Source: QHBQ01 sp038230695 (GTDB lineage Bacteria; Chloroflexota; Chloroflexia; QHBQ01). Taken from it: a stretch of DNA of 25,721 nt. Of this stretch, positions 14,541 through 21,673 are shown piece after piece. Position 1 is the stretch's first letter, and the number at the start of each line of letters is the position of its first letter. Below the pieces are notes generated by a model, which worked only from the letters and a program-made list of their open reading frames with translations, did no database searches and had not been told where the DNA came from. The stretch is from positions 1 through 25,721 of the forward strand of contig JBBRMT010000034.1 of NCBI GenBank assembly GCA_038230695.1, read 5' to 3'. The translations under genes were made by a program, and so were the position numbers.

Positions 14541-15155
14541 ATGGCTATGTCACATACAGCAGTAGAGGGTGCAAGTTGCACCCCTGCCCTCACCCCCGAA
14601 CTAAAACCCGGCCCCAAACCTGAATGTGGTCAAACTCTCACCGAACTAGAGGGAGAGTTCGCGGGTGTGGTAGACAACCCAGCCAGGGTGGCAACCGCAG
14701 CGATTAGCGAAGCCGAAGAGAGCGAGTATGCCCATATCCTACGCGAGACCGGTGGCACCCTTCGCGCCGTAACGCGACCAGATGGCACCTGGCGCTGCCC
14801 ATCGGCCACAAGGCGTGGTGTAGTGTACCACATTGTGCCGACCACCGCTGGCTGGCAGTGCGAGTGCGAAGGTGCAGTCTTCCGCAGCCTGTGCTGGCAC
14901 GTGCGAAGCGTCAATGACCAGACAACTGCGGGGTGGGCAGGGGCGTGGGTGGCGACAAACCTTAACCGGGCCACCGCGCCCGACGGCATCAGGGACACAG
15001 GGCGGCTGCTTACCCTCTCCATCTCAGAACTTCGGGATGTGTGGCAGTTCGTCGAGGGCGGTAGCCACCCAGAGTGGGCGGCGTTCGTCTGGGATACCCT
15101 CTCTCAGATGCTCGAAGCCGAGATTGGGGCAGACGAGGTAATGCTGGCTGCGTAA
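14541..15155 (+). CDS. SWIM zinc-finger domain protein
   Basis: The 204-residue protein has a SWIM-type zinc-binding motif, C-E-C-x8-C-x-H, in 'WQCECEGAVFRSLCWHV' (about residues 110-126), preceded by a two-strand 'GVVYHIVPTTAGWQ' typical of that fold. SWIM modules bind DNA or proteins and occur in many accessory proteins. The N-terminal 55 residues are Pro/Glu-rich and look disordered, and the C-terminal 70 residues are helical. A second in-frame ATG follows at 14547. It precedes a LexA-like winged-helix gene and a zinc-ribbon gene with 11-base and overlapping spacing, so the three probably form one operon driven from 14301. The function on the element is unknown; a regulatory or DNA-metabolism role is a reasonable guess. 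Confidence 0.75.
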   Translation: MAMSHTAVEGASCTPALTPELKPGPKPECGQTLTELEGEFAGVVDNPARVATAAISEAEESEYAHILRETGGTLRAVTRPDGTWRCPSATRRGVVYHIVPTTAGWQCECEGAVFRSLCWHVRSVNDQTTAGWAGAWVATNLNRATAPDGIRDTGRLLTLSISELRDVWQFVEGGSHPEWAAFVWDTLSQMLEAEIGADEVMLAA

Positions 15156-15166
15156 GGAGTTAGGCT

Positions 15167-15424
15167 ATGGCTGGCCCAACCAAAAGTCAGGATGTGGTCG
15201 CAGTGTACGACTACCTCGTCGGCTATATCGCCGAGCATCAGCGTCCACCCACCCTCGAGCAGATTGCCAAAGCAACTGGCTGCGGCACCGCTTCCACCAG
15301 CCGCCGCCACCTGATTCGGCTGCGGAAGCGTGGGTTGGTAAGTTGGCAGTGGCGGGTACAAGGCACGCTGCGCCTTTGCGCCGAGGGTGATGTCGAAGGG
15401 GAGGAAGGGGTATCCAGTGAGTGA
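15167..15424 (+). CDS. Small LexA/MarR-type winged-helix protein
   Basis: An 85-residue protein with AAGGAG about eight bases before the ATG. Residues 8-62 (VVAVYDYLVGYIAEHQRPPT, EQIAKATG, STSRRHLIRLRKRGLV) match the N-terminal DNA-binding winged helix of LexA (helix, PPT turn, recognition helix, wing). The LexA self-cleavage/dimerisation domain is absent, so it is a stand-alone DNA-binding module. The acidic tail (EGDVEGEEG) overlaps the start of the next gene. It is likely an element-encoded transcription regulator; its targets are unknown. Confidence 0.78.
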   Translation: MAGPTKSQDVVAVYDYLVGYIAEHQRPPTLEQIAKATGCGTASTSRRHLIRLRKRGLVSWQWRVQGTLRLCAEGDVEGEEGVSSE

Positions 15425-15686
15425 GGAACAAGCCAGGCCAACCCGATTCTGCCGCAGCTGTGGGCTGGAACTCGTCCATACTGGACACAGGCGACTGATG
15501 GTCGCACTGATCGAGCAGAAGAAGACCACTCCAAGCTTCACCCTCATTGGGCCACGAGTGCTGGTCACGCATTGCCCCAGTTGCCAATATTCGAGTGTGT
15601 GGGCGGGCAGAGATGCGGCAGCAGGAGATATAGACAGGGCGGAGGGAATGGCAGCGGCGGAGAATGCCAGGTTGATTACTCGATAG
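15417..15686 (+). CDS. Zinc-ribbon protein A (paralogue of the 20109 gene)
   Basis: An 89-residue protein, taken to begin at GTG 15417, which overlaps the previous stop by eight bases and has GAAGGGG upstream; ATGs at 15387 and 15390 are alternatives. A zinc ribbon is visible as CRSC (about residues 12-15) and CPSC (about 53-56). The region around 'SFTLIGPRVLVTHCP' through 'SSVWAGR' and 'AAENARL' is nearly identical to the protein at 20109-20381, whose length is 90, supporting this start. Nucleotide identity between the two is also high, so a duplication within the element is likely. Function is unknown; short double-CxxC proteins of this kind often bind nucleic acid. Confidence 0.7.
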   Translation: MSEEQARPTRFCRSCGLELVHTGHRRLMVALIEQKKTTPSFTLIGPRVLVTHCPSCQYSSVWAGRDAAAGDIDRAEGMAAAENARLITR

Positions 15687-15770
15687 CTGCTCAAGGGAGG
15701 TGCATCTCGCCGTTAGGGTGTCTAGGGTAGGAAAAGAGCTAGTGCTAGCAGATGAGATACGACATCATCG

Positions 15771-16235
15771 TTATCCAAACAACACCACAATAAAAGCGAG
15801 GGCGCTCAACACCAGACCAATACGGCTCCTCAACAGTGCGGCAGCGGGCCGCAGGGATGTACGGTAGCGGAAGTCAGCTACGGTGCAGATGAGGAAGCCA
15901 ATGATAGCTATGGCCGCGATGAACTCACCATATGAGGTAGCTTTTATGCTGTCTATCGGGATGTTGTACGAAGGAAACTTAAAAGCGAGAGACACAAAGA
16001 CAGTAGGAAGGAGACCAATTGCTGCCGCCGCACTGATAACCACCCCTAGCGTTGCCAAATCTAGCGTCCAGTCTATAGCCAACGAGGTGAGGGTAGTATT
16101 GGATACAGCACCAGGCTCATGCTTGGTATCGGCCGTGATTTGGGCATTGGTCGGAGCAGAGGGAGGTAGGTGGGAGGCCGGGCCATGGTAGTCCTCTATA
16201 AGTACCCGCTCCTGGGGTTGATCATTACTATCCAT
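15771..16235 (-). CDS. Small membrane protein, three transmembrane segments
   Basis: A 154-residue protein with a hydrophilic N-terminal 50 residues and hydrophobic stretches at about 60-85, 102-122 and 136-154. No family is recognised. No Shine-Dalgarno precedes the ATG. A minus-strand extended -10 promoter (TGA-TATAAT at 16250-16242) lies so close that the mRNA should begin at or within a base or two of the ATG, which implies a leaderless message. It is divergent from the HNH/replication operon and convergent with the zinc-ribbon gene; the 84 bases between them hold only a short GCTAG/CTAGC hairpin. Confidence 0.65.
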   Translation of the reverse strand: MDSNDQPQERVLIEDYHGPASHLPPSAPTNAQITADTKHEPGAVSNTTLTSLAIDWTLDLATLGVVISAAAAIGLLPTVFVSLAFKFPSYNIPIDSIKATSYGEFIAAIAIIGFLICTVADFRYRTSLRPAAALLRSRIGLVLSALAFIVVLFG

Positions 16236-16250
16236 AACTTTATTATATCA
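16218..16250. promoter_or_regulatory. Overlapping divergent promoters
   Basis: Rightward: TTGATC (16218-16223), a 17-base spacer and TATTAT (16241-16246), pointing at the 16309 gene. Leftward: extended -10 TGA-TATAAT whose hexamer covers 16247-16242, pointing at the 16235 gene. The two -10 boxes occupy the same DNA, so only one polymerase can bind at a time. Confidence 0.6.
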
Positions 16251-16308
16251 CACATTGCAAGCAGGAAGCGAAGTTGGGGCGGTCAATGAGAAGCTGAAAG
16301 GTAAAAGG

Positions 16309-16995
16309 ATGGATACCAATCGTAAGTCAAAACGAACTGCGGTCTCAGAGCGGATGCTCGCTACCCTCTCGCCAGAGGCGGGCTGGTTGCTCCTACATCT
16401 GCGGATGCGTTCCGCTTATCCACGTCACCATGCCACAGGCGCGGCTGGAGTAATGATTTCATGCGACGAGATGGCTCGTATCACCAGGATAGGGAAGGGG
16501 CGAGTGAAAGAGCTGCTTGACCAGCTCGTAGCTGGGGGTTGGATAACTGCCAGGCAGGGGCGGGGTGCGGCCCGGACTGTTATTGGCTGCATCCTTCAAC
16601 CTGAAGACCGGAGAAGTCCTGGGCAAGTCACCCCAGTTGCCGACGGCAGCAATCTAGTTGCCCGCAGCTACTCCAGCATCAGGCAAGCACGCAGCGCCGC
16701 TGCTGGACCACTACCTACAGCAAAAGAATGGGATAGGCTCAAGGCCAAATACGGTAATCGCTGCCTCGCCTGTGGCTGGCCCGAGCAGCCGGATGAGCTA
16801 CTCACTTATGATCACATCGTTCCCCTCGTCAAAGGTGGTAGCAACAACATCAGCAATCTGCAGCCCCTCTGTAACACTTGCAATCGGCGTAAATGGACAA
16901 GGACGATAGATTATCGACCACACCTGGGAGGGAAGGCAGAGGCAGCAGATAATCTGGGCAATGGGAAATCTCCAAAGGAGGTAGCAAGGTTATGA
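16309..16995 (+). CDS. Winged-helix / HNH endonuclease fusion protein
   Basis: The 228-residue protein starts at ATG 16309 after AAAGGTAAAAGG; the frame runs further upstream to a TTG at 16255. Residues 40-90 form a helix-turn-helix (MISCDEMARITRIGKGRVKE, wing with GGWITARQGRG). Residues 150-203 are an HNH nuclease: C152/C155, D168-H169 (DHIVPL), N183 and C188/C191 (LCNTCNRRK), with the zinc-binding cysteines and catalytic His intact. It may nick or cut DNA at sites chosen by the winged helix, for instance in element replication, transfer or recombination. A module nearly identical to its HNH half, including the 'SYSSIRQAR' lead-in, is fused to a different N-terminus in the next gene. Its stop overlaps the next ATG (ATGA). 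Confidence 0.85.
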   Translation: MDTNRKSKRTAVSERMLATLSPEAGWLLLHLRMRSAYPRHHATGAAGVMISCDEMARITRIGKGRVKELLDQLVAGGWITARQGRGAARTVIGCILQPEDRRSPGQVTPVADGSNLVARSYSSIRQARSAAAGPLPTAKEWDRLKAKYGNRCLACGWPEQPDELLTYDHIVPLVKGGSNNISNLQPLCNTCNRRKWTRTIDYRPHLGGKAEAADNLGNGKSPKEVARL

Positions 16996-17810
16996 GCGAA
17001 TCAGGTGGAAGGTTTCTACTTATGCCGGTCGAGGCCGCCGACGCTGCCTTTGTTGACTCCCCCGGCGCGGCGTTGTTGCTTAGTCGGTTGTACCACACCC
17101 GTTCCTACCGCACCGGCAAGTCGGTACTGGATATCGGTGAAGAGGCAATAAGCGTGGGTCGGCACCGCAACAGCATCGGCAACTGGTGGCGAGAGTTGCG
17201 CCGCATCAACAAGCTGCTGGGTATGCCATTCTTTGACGACCATAAAATTGAGCGACATGGGTATGAAGGCTTGGCATTGTTCCTTAAGCTTCCCAAGATA
17301 GTAATGCCGCCAGATTGCATCCAGCAGGAGACAGACGAGGTCAGGCAGCCTGAAGTTAAGAGCTATGATGCCATCCGGCAGGCGCGACTTCGTGCGGGCG
17401 GGCCACGCGCATCCAAACAACAGTGGCAAGAGCTTAAGGCCGCATACGGTAACCGCTGCCTAGCCTGCAATCGACCGGAAGCCGAGACCGGGAAGCTACA
17501 GCGCGACCATGTGGTTCCCCTGGCGAAGCGTGGCAGCAATGCTATCGATAACCTGCAGCCACTATGTGGCCCATGCAACCGACGCAAATGGGCGAGGATT
17601 GTTGATTATCGCCCACACATAGCGAATATGGATCCGGTAGAAACAGGTGAAACCATTAATCTCAGCCACCAAAGCCGGATCGTACCTGGTCAGCACATCA
17701 TGACTAGCCGCCCCAAACGGATGCGGGCACATCGAGTACGCCGAGCCGCTGGTAAGTTGAGCGTCTCACCGATACTTTCACTCATCCAGAACGGGGTACA
17801 TTATGGATAG
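16992..17810 (+). CDS. Replisome-organiser-like N-terminal domain fused to HNH endonuclease
   Basis: The 272-residue protein starts at ATG 16992, with AAAGGAGGT ten bases upstream, and overlaps the previous stop. Residues 6-100 (FLLMPVEAADAAFVDSPGAA, then GNWWRELRRINKLLG and IERHGYEG) are a winged-helix-like domain shared with the next protein. Residues 154-207 form an HNH domain with C156/C159, D172-H173 (DHVVPL), N187 and C192/C195, closely matching that of the previous protein. A basic tail (SRPKRMRAHRVRRAAGK) follows. The combination suggests a DNA-binding origin or repeat recogniser with nicking activity. Biochemical role and target are unknown. It overlaps the next gene by eight bases. 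Confidence 0.82.
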   Translation: MSESGGRFLLMPVEAADAAFVDSPGAALLLSRLYHTRSYRTGKSVLDIGEEAISVGRHRNSIGNWWRELRRINKLLGMPFFDDHKIERHGYEGLALFLKLPKIVMPPDCIQQETDEVRQPEVKSYDAIRQARLRAGGPRASKQQWQELKAAYGNRCLACNRPEAETGKLQRDHVVPLAKRGSNAIDNLQPLCGPCNRRKWARIVDYRPHIANMDPVETGETINLSHQSRIVPGQHIMTSRPKRMRAHRVRRAAGKLSVSPILSLIQNGVHYG

Positions 17811-18828
17811 CAAGCATAGGCAATTCCTACTCATGCCAGTCGAGGCCGCTGACGATGCCTTCTTTGACTGCCCAGGTGCAGCGCTGCTGCTAAGTCGGCT
17901 GTATCACGCCCGATGCTATCAGAGTGGGCGTGTAGCCTTCAGCCTCCGTAGTGAAGGCGAGGGGATACGTAGCCGCAAGGCGCTAGGCAATTGGTGGCAG
18001 GAGCTAAAGCGCATCAATGATGAGTTGGGTGAGCCTTTCTTCGACCCGGCAACCATCGAGCGACATGGTCGCGAAGGTATGAGTATGGTACTCAAGCAGC
18101 CCAGCAAAGCTGCACAAGAGCGGCCAGGAGCAATCCCTAGACAAGATGTGGCTACCCAGCAGCGGTCATATCACCAAAATAACCAAAATGTGGTTACTCA
18201 GTGGGAGCCAAATAAGAGGGGTGATCAAGATATGGCTACTCAGTGGGGGCCAGAAGTATCTAACCAAACCACTCAATTCCAGCCAAATCCCAATATAGAT
18301 ACCCAAATGTATACCCAAACGGCCACCCAGAGGGAACCAAATCCGAGGCTAGATCAGGAGATCAGTAATTCAGGATCTAATTCACTAGCTAGTAAGCAAG
18401 CAAGCTCGCCCGCCCGCCCGCGAGAGGGGGAGGAGCACTTCCTTGAGCAGGGGCTGCGTGAGCTGACCGGCTTCACCAAGCTACCCCAGCACTGGGCGCG
18501 GCAGGTGGAGGAGTGGCGACTGGCCCGCTACCCGGATGGGGCATACGCCAGGCTGCTGGAGTGGGCCTGGGAGGTACGCGCCAGCGAGGGCCGGGTGCCG
18601 GGACGTGGAGCGCTAACCAAGACGCTGAGGGCGATTGCCCGTGAGTGGGAGGAGGGTAAGGGTCATGACAAACCTGGAGCAGAGCAGCAGGAACGACCCC
18701 CAGCCGGGGGAGTGGCAGGGCGGGCCTGGCGAAGAAGCGGGCGCGGGGAGGAAGAACGCGGGCCAGAGACCCTGGCCGAACTCAAAGCCCGGGTCAGAGC
18801 AAAGCGCGCCGGGGTCATCCCCCGCTGA
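17803..18828 (+). CDS. Probable replication initiator / replisome organiser with TQ-rich repeat linker
   Basis: The 341-residue protein's N-terminal 100 residues are a paralogue of the preceding protein's (FLLMPVEAADDAFFDCPGAA, GNWWQELKRIND, IERHGREG). In place of the HNH domain it has a Gln/Asn/Thr-rich linker (about 112-188) with an approximate 14-residue repeat: DVATQQ at 115, NVVTQW at 129, DMATQW at 143, followed by looser TQ motifs. A helical C-terminal domain follows (about 209-285, EEHFLEQGLRELTGF, WARQVEEWRLARYPDG, LLEWAWEVRA). A winged helix plus helical domain directly before a DnaC-like loader is the arrangement of phage and plasmid replisome organisers, so origin recognition and loader recruitment are inferred. 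Its last 164 bases overlap the DnaC-like gene. Confidence 0.72.
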   Translation: MDSKHRQFLLMPVEAADDAFFDCPGAALLLSRLYHARCYQSGRVAFSLRSEGEGIRSRKALGNWWQELKRINDELGEPFFDPATIERHGREGMSMVLKQPSKAAQERPGAIPRQDVATQQRSYHQNNQNVVTQWEPNKRGDQDMATQWGPEVSNQTTQFQPNPNIDTQMYTQTATQREPNPRLDQEISNSGSNSLASKQASSPARPREGEEHFLEQGLRELTGFTKLPQHWARQVEEWRLARYPDGAYARLLEWAWEVRASEGRVPGRGALTKTLRAIAREWEEGKGHDKPGAEQQERPPAGGVAGRAWRRSGRGEEERGPETLAELKARVRAKRAGVIPR

Positions 18829-19639
18829 GGAGCGGGTAATGCGCCGTATCCTGGAGGAGGTCATCCCCCGCCTCGCTGCCCGCACCGCCGTACAGGGTGG
18901 CAAGCCAGCAGAGCTACCCTGCCAGGTCTGCCACGGTGGGGGCTGGCTGCTACGCCGCGCTCCGCTTGGCGACCCCCAGCGCGGACGGCTGGTGCGCTGC
19001 CAGTGTAGGGCCGGGGAGGACGCGGCCAGGATGGCCAGGGTGTCGGGGCTACTCGACCAGGGCAAGACCTTCGCTACGTTCATCCCTCGACCTGGCACCG
19101 AAACTTCCCTTGCCGCCGCCCGTGCGGTGGCCGAGGGCGAGAAGCAGTGGCTGTTCATCTCAAGCGGAGAGAAAGGCACGGGCAAGAGCCACCTGCTGGC
19201 GGCGGTCGCCAACCGGCTGCTCGAGCGGGGGATGAGCGTACACATCACCAACTGGCGCAGGCTGCTGCGGCGCATCTACCAGCTGCGCGACGACCCTGCC
19301 GCGCTCGACCACTTCCTCTACCAGCTTGAGACGGTGGACGCGCTGCTGGTTGACGAGCTACGCTATAAAGTGACTGACTGGGCCTGGGAGATGTTGCACG
19401 AGGTGTTCGATGCGAGGTACCAGAAGAGGCTGACCACCGCCTTCAGCTCGAACTACTCGCCCGCCGAGCTAGAGGGCAACGCGCTCCGCCTCGTCGAGCG
19501 CGACCCCTACCAGACCGACCAGCTCGACACCCTCACATCCCGGCTGCGCGACCGCAGAGTTAGCATCATCGCCGAGAACACCGCCTCCGACTACCGCGAG
19601 GTAGCTGGTGGGGAAGAGAATGAGGGCGGCGACTGGTAA
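18665..19639 (+). CDS. DnaC/IstB-like AAA+ helicase loader
   Basis: The 324-residue ATPase starts at ATG 18665, with GGAGGGTAAGGG upstream, deep inside the preceding gene's 3' end in another frame. A disordered N-terminus of about 55 residues is followed by a zinc finger (C86, C89, C112, C114 in CQVC...RCQC). The AAA+ domain has Walker A GEKGTGKS at 168-175, Walker B LLVDE at 227-231, sensor 1 SSN at 261-263 and the sensor/Arg-finger-type SRLRDRRV near 292-299. This is the standard layout of DnaC-family helicase loaders. It probably loads the host replicative helicase at the element's origin together with the preceding protein. IstB transposition ATPases share this fold, but no transposase is present. 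Operon overlap supports the replication role. Confidence 0.88.
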   Translation: MTNLEQSSRNDPQPGEWQGGPGEEAGAGRKNAGQRPWPNSKPGSEQSAPGSSPAEERVMRRILEEVIPRLAARTAVQGGKPAELPCQVCHGGGWLLRRAPLGDPQRGRLVRCQCRAGEDAARMARVSGLLDQGKTFATFIPRPGTETSLAAARAVAEGEKQWLFISSGEKGTGKSHLLAAVANRLLERGMSVHITNWRRLLRRIYQLRDDPAALDHFLYQLETVDALLVDELRYKVTDWAWEMLHEVFDARYQKRLTTAFSSNYSPAELEGNALRLVERDPYQTDQLDTLTSRLRDRRVSIIAENTASDYREVAGGEENEGGDW

Positions 19640-19655
19640 GCTCCCTCCCCCGCAG

Positions 19656-19943
19656 GCAAGCCAGCATACCAGCTAGCGAACTGGCAATACACGCACTACC
19701 GGAAGACGAGCTGGGAGCGACTGGTAAGCGCACCCTCACCCTCTCCGACAAGCAAGCAAGCATACCCAGTCGTGAGTTGGTACTAACCAGCAAGACCTGG
19801 CTTCACCGCACCTTAAAAAGAGGCACACCGGCAGCGATGGGATCAAGCCCACAGCCTCACCAAAGCAAGAGTAACTGACCCGCCGGGCATTAGCATCTAC
19901 CCGGCGGGCAAGCAAGCATATCCAGGTGGGAGTTGGCACTGAC
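19656..19943 (+). repeat. Three iteron-like 36-bp repeats in the replication-gene spacer
   Basis: Copies lie at 19656-19690, 19752-19787 and 19908-19943. Each starts with GCAAGCAAGCATA or a one-base variant, continues with an (C)CCAG core, and ends with a GAGTTGG-type block and an AC. The second and third are closest to each other. All have the same orientation and lie directly after the helicase-loader gene in a 469-base non-coding stretch. This is the expected place for origin iterons, but spacing is uneven (about 96 and 156 bases), so the assignment to an origin is an inference. No AT-rich unwinding element stands out. Confidence 0.6.
19879..19908. repeat. Perfect 9-bp GC hairpin between iteron-like repeats
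   Basis: CCCGCCGGG (19879-19887) pairs with CCCGGCGGG (19900-19908) over a 12-base loop. Its right arm touches the third iteron-like repeat. No T-tract follows. It could be a terminator remnant, or a structural part of the presumed origin such as a single-strand initiation site. Confidence 0.55.
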
Positions 19944-20051
19944 TGGGAAGAAGGGGGTCAGGTAGGCCCGGCCTCCGCTGATTCGGGGTAGCCGGGCTAG
20001 AGTGAGTACAGCCCAAACCTCGACCCCGCCACCTCAAGCAAGGGTGTGGCA

Positions 20052-20080
20052 TTAACAAAGCAGGCAGAGTTATTTATAGC
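20052..20080 (+). promoter_or_regulatory. Candidate promoter for zinc-ribbon protein B
   Basis: TTAACA (20052-20057), a 17-base spacer and TATAGC (20075-20080). The start near 20087 would give a very short leader before GAGGAGG (20094-20100) and the ATG at 20109. The -10 is weak. Confidence 0.4.
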
Positions 20081-20108
20081 CGGATATAGCAAAGAGGAGG
20101 ATGAGTAC

Positions 20109-20381
20109 ATGAGCATCACGAAGCCGCCTAGAACAACCAGGTACTGCCGTCGCTGTGGCCTGGAACTGCTCCGCACCGGGCGGGGCAGGCTAATTGTCGC
20201 CACACCCGAACAGGTCGCGACTGCTCCCAGCTTCACCCTGATTGGGCCACGAGTGCTGGTCACGCACTGCCCGCGCTGCCTCTATTCGAGCGTGTGGGCG
20301 GGTCGGGAGGCAGCCGCCCCCGATGTGGCGCGGGCCGATGGGATGGTCGCTGCGGAGAACGCCAGGCTGGGTCCTGGGTAG
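20109..20381 (+). CDS. Zinc-ribbon protein B (paralogue of the 15417 gene)
   Basis: A 90-residue protein starting at ATG 20109, supported by GAGGAGG eight bases upstream; the frame is open further upstream to 20046. A zinc ribbon is formed by CRRC (about residues 12-15) and CPRC (about 54-57). Residues from 'APSFTLIGPRVLVTHCP' to 'AAENARL' are almost the same as in the protein at 15417-15686, also at DNA level. The two copies flank the HNH/replication operon on both sides, which suggests duplication within the element rather than separate acquisition. The specific function is unknown. Confidence 0.7.
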   Translation: MSITKPPRTTRYCRRCGLELLRTGRGRLIVATPEQVATAPSFTLIGPRVLVTHCPRCLYSSVWAGREAAAPDVARADGMVAAENARLGPG

Positions 20382-20440
20382 CGGCGGAGGTTAGCCCGGC
20401 AAAGGGAGGCCAGGCGCTACCTCACCGCTGCGCGCAGGTA

Positions 20441-20449
20441 TGGTAAAAT
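20441..20449 (+). promoter_or_regulatory. Extended -10 promoter for the parAB operon
   Basis: TGG-TAAAAT carries the TGn extension and five of six -10 bases, in the same local context (...GGTA(T/A)AATAGCTAG) as the promoter at 12358. It lies about 40 bases before the first small gene of the par operon. Confidence 0.45.
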
Positions 20450-20486
20450 AGCTAGCAGACCTTTAGCGAACAAAAGGAAAACAGTG

Positions 20487-20681
20487 ATGATTAACACTGA
20501 CAATCTCCACCAGCTACGGCTACCAGAGCCGCGCCCACGTGCTGGCAAGTCCCACGCAATGCTGGCCGCCGTGCAGCAGATTGTTATGAGCGGGCGTAAG
20601 GTGAGCGTCCTCGACCCCCACGTACCGGCCAGGGCGATAGAGCTACCGGCAGGAGGCCAGAGGGCTGAGAGCAATGAGTGA
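20487..20681 (+). CDS. Small protein with a P-loop-like segment, first gene of the par operon
   Basis: A 64-residue frame; ATG 20487 follows AAAGGAAA, with a GTG immediately before as an alternative. The segment 'RPRAGKSHAMLAAVQQIVMS' then 'KVSVLDPH' looks like a Walker A helix and following strand, but it lacks the leading glycine and the rest of an ATPase domain. It overlaps the next gene by eight bases, which supports translation. It may be a truncated P-loop protein or an operon-leader peptide; I recognise no family. Confidence 0.45.
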   Translation: MINTDNLHQLRLPEPRPRAGKSHAMLAAVQQIVMSGRKVSVLDPHVPARAIELPAGGQRAESNE

Positions 20682-20913
20682 GCTGTCCGAGATGGAGAAC
20701 AGGGTATTGCGCTACGCCGCAGGTGGCACCATTGTAATGGCAGACTGGCTTTCGAGAGAACTGGTTGCACCCTGGCCTGCCATCGAGTACGCGCTGAAGA
20801 AGTTGATATCTTCGGGGCTGATGCAGGAAGACCTCCCGTTCGTTTATTCGCTGACCAGCGAAGGCAGGAACATCAATGCAGCCAACCAAGATGAGGAGCA
20901 TAACAATGGCTAA
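20674..20913 (+). CDS. Small winged-helix protein upstream of parA
   Basis: A 79-residue protein. The pattern MENRVLRYAAGGTIVMADWL, then PAIEYALKKLISSGLM and a 'FVYSLTSEGR' wing fits a compact winged helix of MarR/PadR type. It overlaps the previous gene by eight bases and parA by eight, so it is co-translated with the partition genes. Autoregulation of the par operon is a reasonable inference. It is not a toxin or antitoxin I recognise. Confidence 0.65.
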   Translation: MSELSEMENRVLRYAAGGTIVMADWLSRELVAPWPAIEYALKKLISSGLMQEDLPFVYSLTSEGRNINAANQDEEHNNG

Positions 20914-21673
20914 GGTAATCGCTGCGGCGATTCAGAAGGGCGGCACGGGCAAGAGTACCCTGGTGTTTATCCTGGCGCGGCTACTGGCCTCTCGCGGGCG
21001 GCGGGTTCTCGCTATTGACCTCGACCCCCAGTCAAGCCTGACCCGCTCCTTTGGTATAGAGAAGCCGCCGACCACCAGCTACGATATGCTGAGTGGCAAG
21101 CCCTACACCGTCTATACCGTGGCCGAGAACTGCGACCTGGTGGCGAGTAGCCAGAACCTCGCCGCGATTGAGCTTGAGGCGCTAGGTAAGCCCAAGTGGG
21201 GCTATATGCTCGACGAGGCGCTGGGAGAGCTGGCAGACAGTTATGACTACATCATCATTGACAGCCCGCCCAGTCTGGGAGTGCTGACCACCAACGCGGT
21301 GCTGGCTGCCGACGGGGTAATCGTGCCGGTGCAGACCCAGGAAGAGGCATACGAGGGGTTGGGCCTGCTGCTCAACACCATGAGCGGGGTGCTGGGGCGG
21401 GGCAAGAAGCTGCTCGATAAGGTAATTGCCATCCAGCCCACCCAGTACGATGGGCGCACCCTGCACCACCGCGAGATACTGGAACTGCTTCGCCACAATT
21501 ACGGGGGCCGGGTCACGCAGCCAGTGAAGGACAGTGTGAGCTATGCTGACGCGGCCCATATGCACCAGCCCATCTACCAGTTCAACTCCAAGCTGGCCGA
21601 CCCCTGGAACGAACTGGCGGATCGGGTGGAGGAGTGGTCGGGATTGGAGGTGGCCAGTGCCTATGCGAGGTAA
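20906..21673 (+). CDS. parA: ParA-family partition ATPase
   Basis: A 255-residue protein; ATG 20906 is chosen because GAGGAG lies eight to nine bases upstream and the deviant Walker A motif KGGTGKST then falls at residues 11-18, with the signature Lys11. Further motifs are VLAIDLDPQSS (Walker A' region, about 34-44) and YIIIDSPPSLG (Walker B, about 116-126). The short length without an N-terminal helix-turn-helix places it with type Ib/Soj-like ParA. It powers segregation of the element, bound non-specifically to the nucleoid, in partnership with ParB just downstream (11-base overlap). Host regulation is probably through the preceding winged-helix protein. Confidence 0.93.
   Translation: MAKVIAAAIQKGGTGKSTLVFILARLLASRGRRVLAIDLDPQSSLTRSFGIEKPPTTSYDMLSGKPYTVYTVAENCDLVASSQNLAAIELEALGKPKWGYMLDEALGELADSYDYIIIDSPPSLGVLTTNAVLAADGVIVPVQTQEEAYEGLGLLLNTMSGVLGRGKKLLDKVIAIQPTQYDGRTLHHREILELLRHNYGGRVTQPVKDSVSYADAAHMHQPIYQFNSKLADPWNELADRVEEWSGLEVASAYAR

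Noticed and set aside
18165..18366. CRISPR-like spacing of the 42-bp units in the 17803 gene
   Set aside because: The units are in frame, degenerate and directly adjacent without spacers, so they encode a protein repeat.
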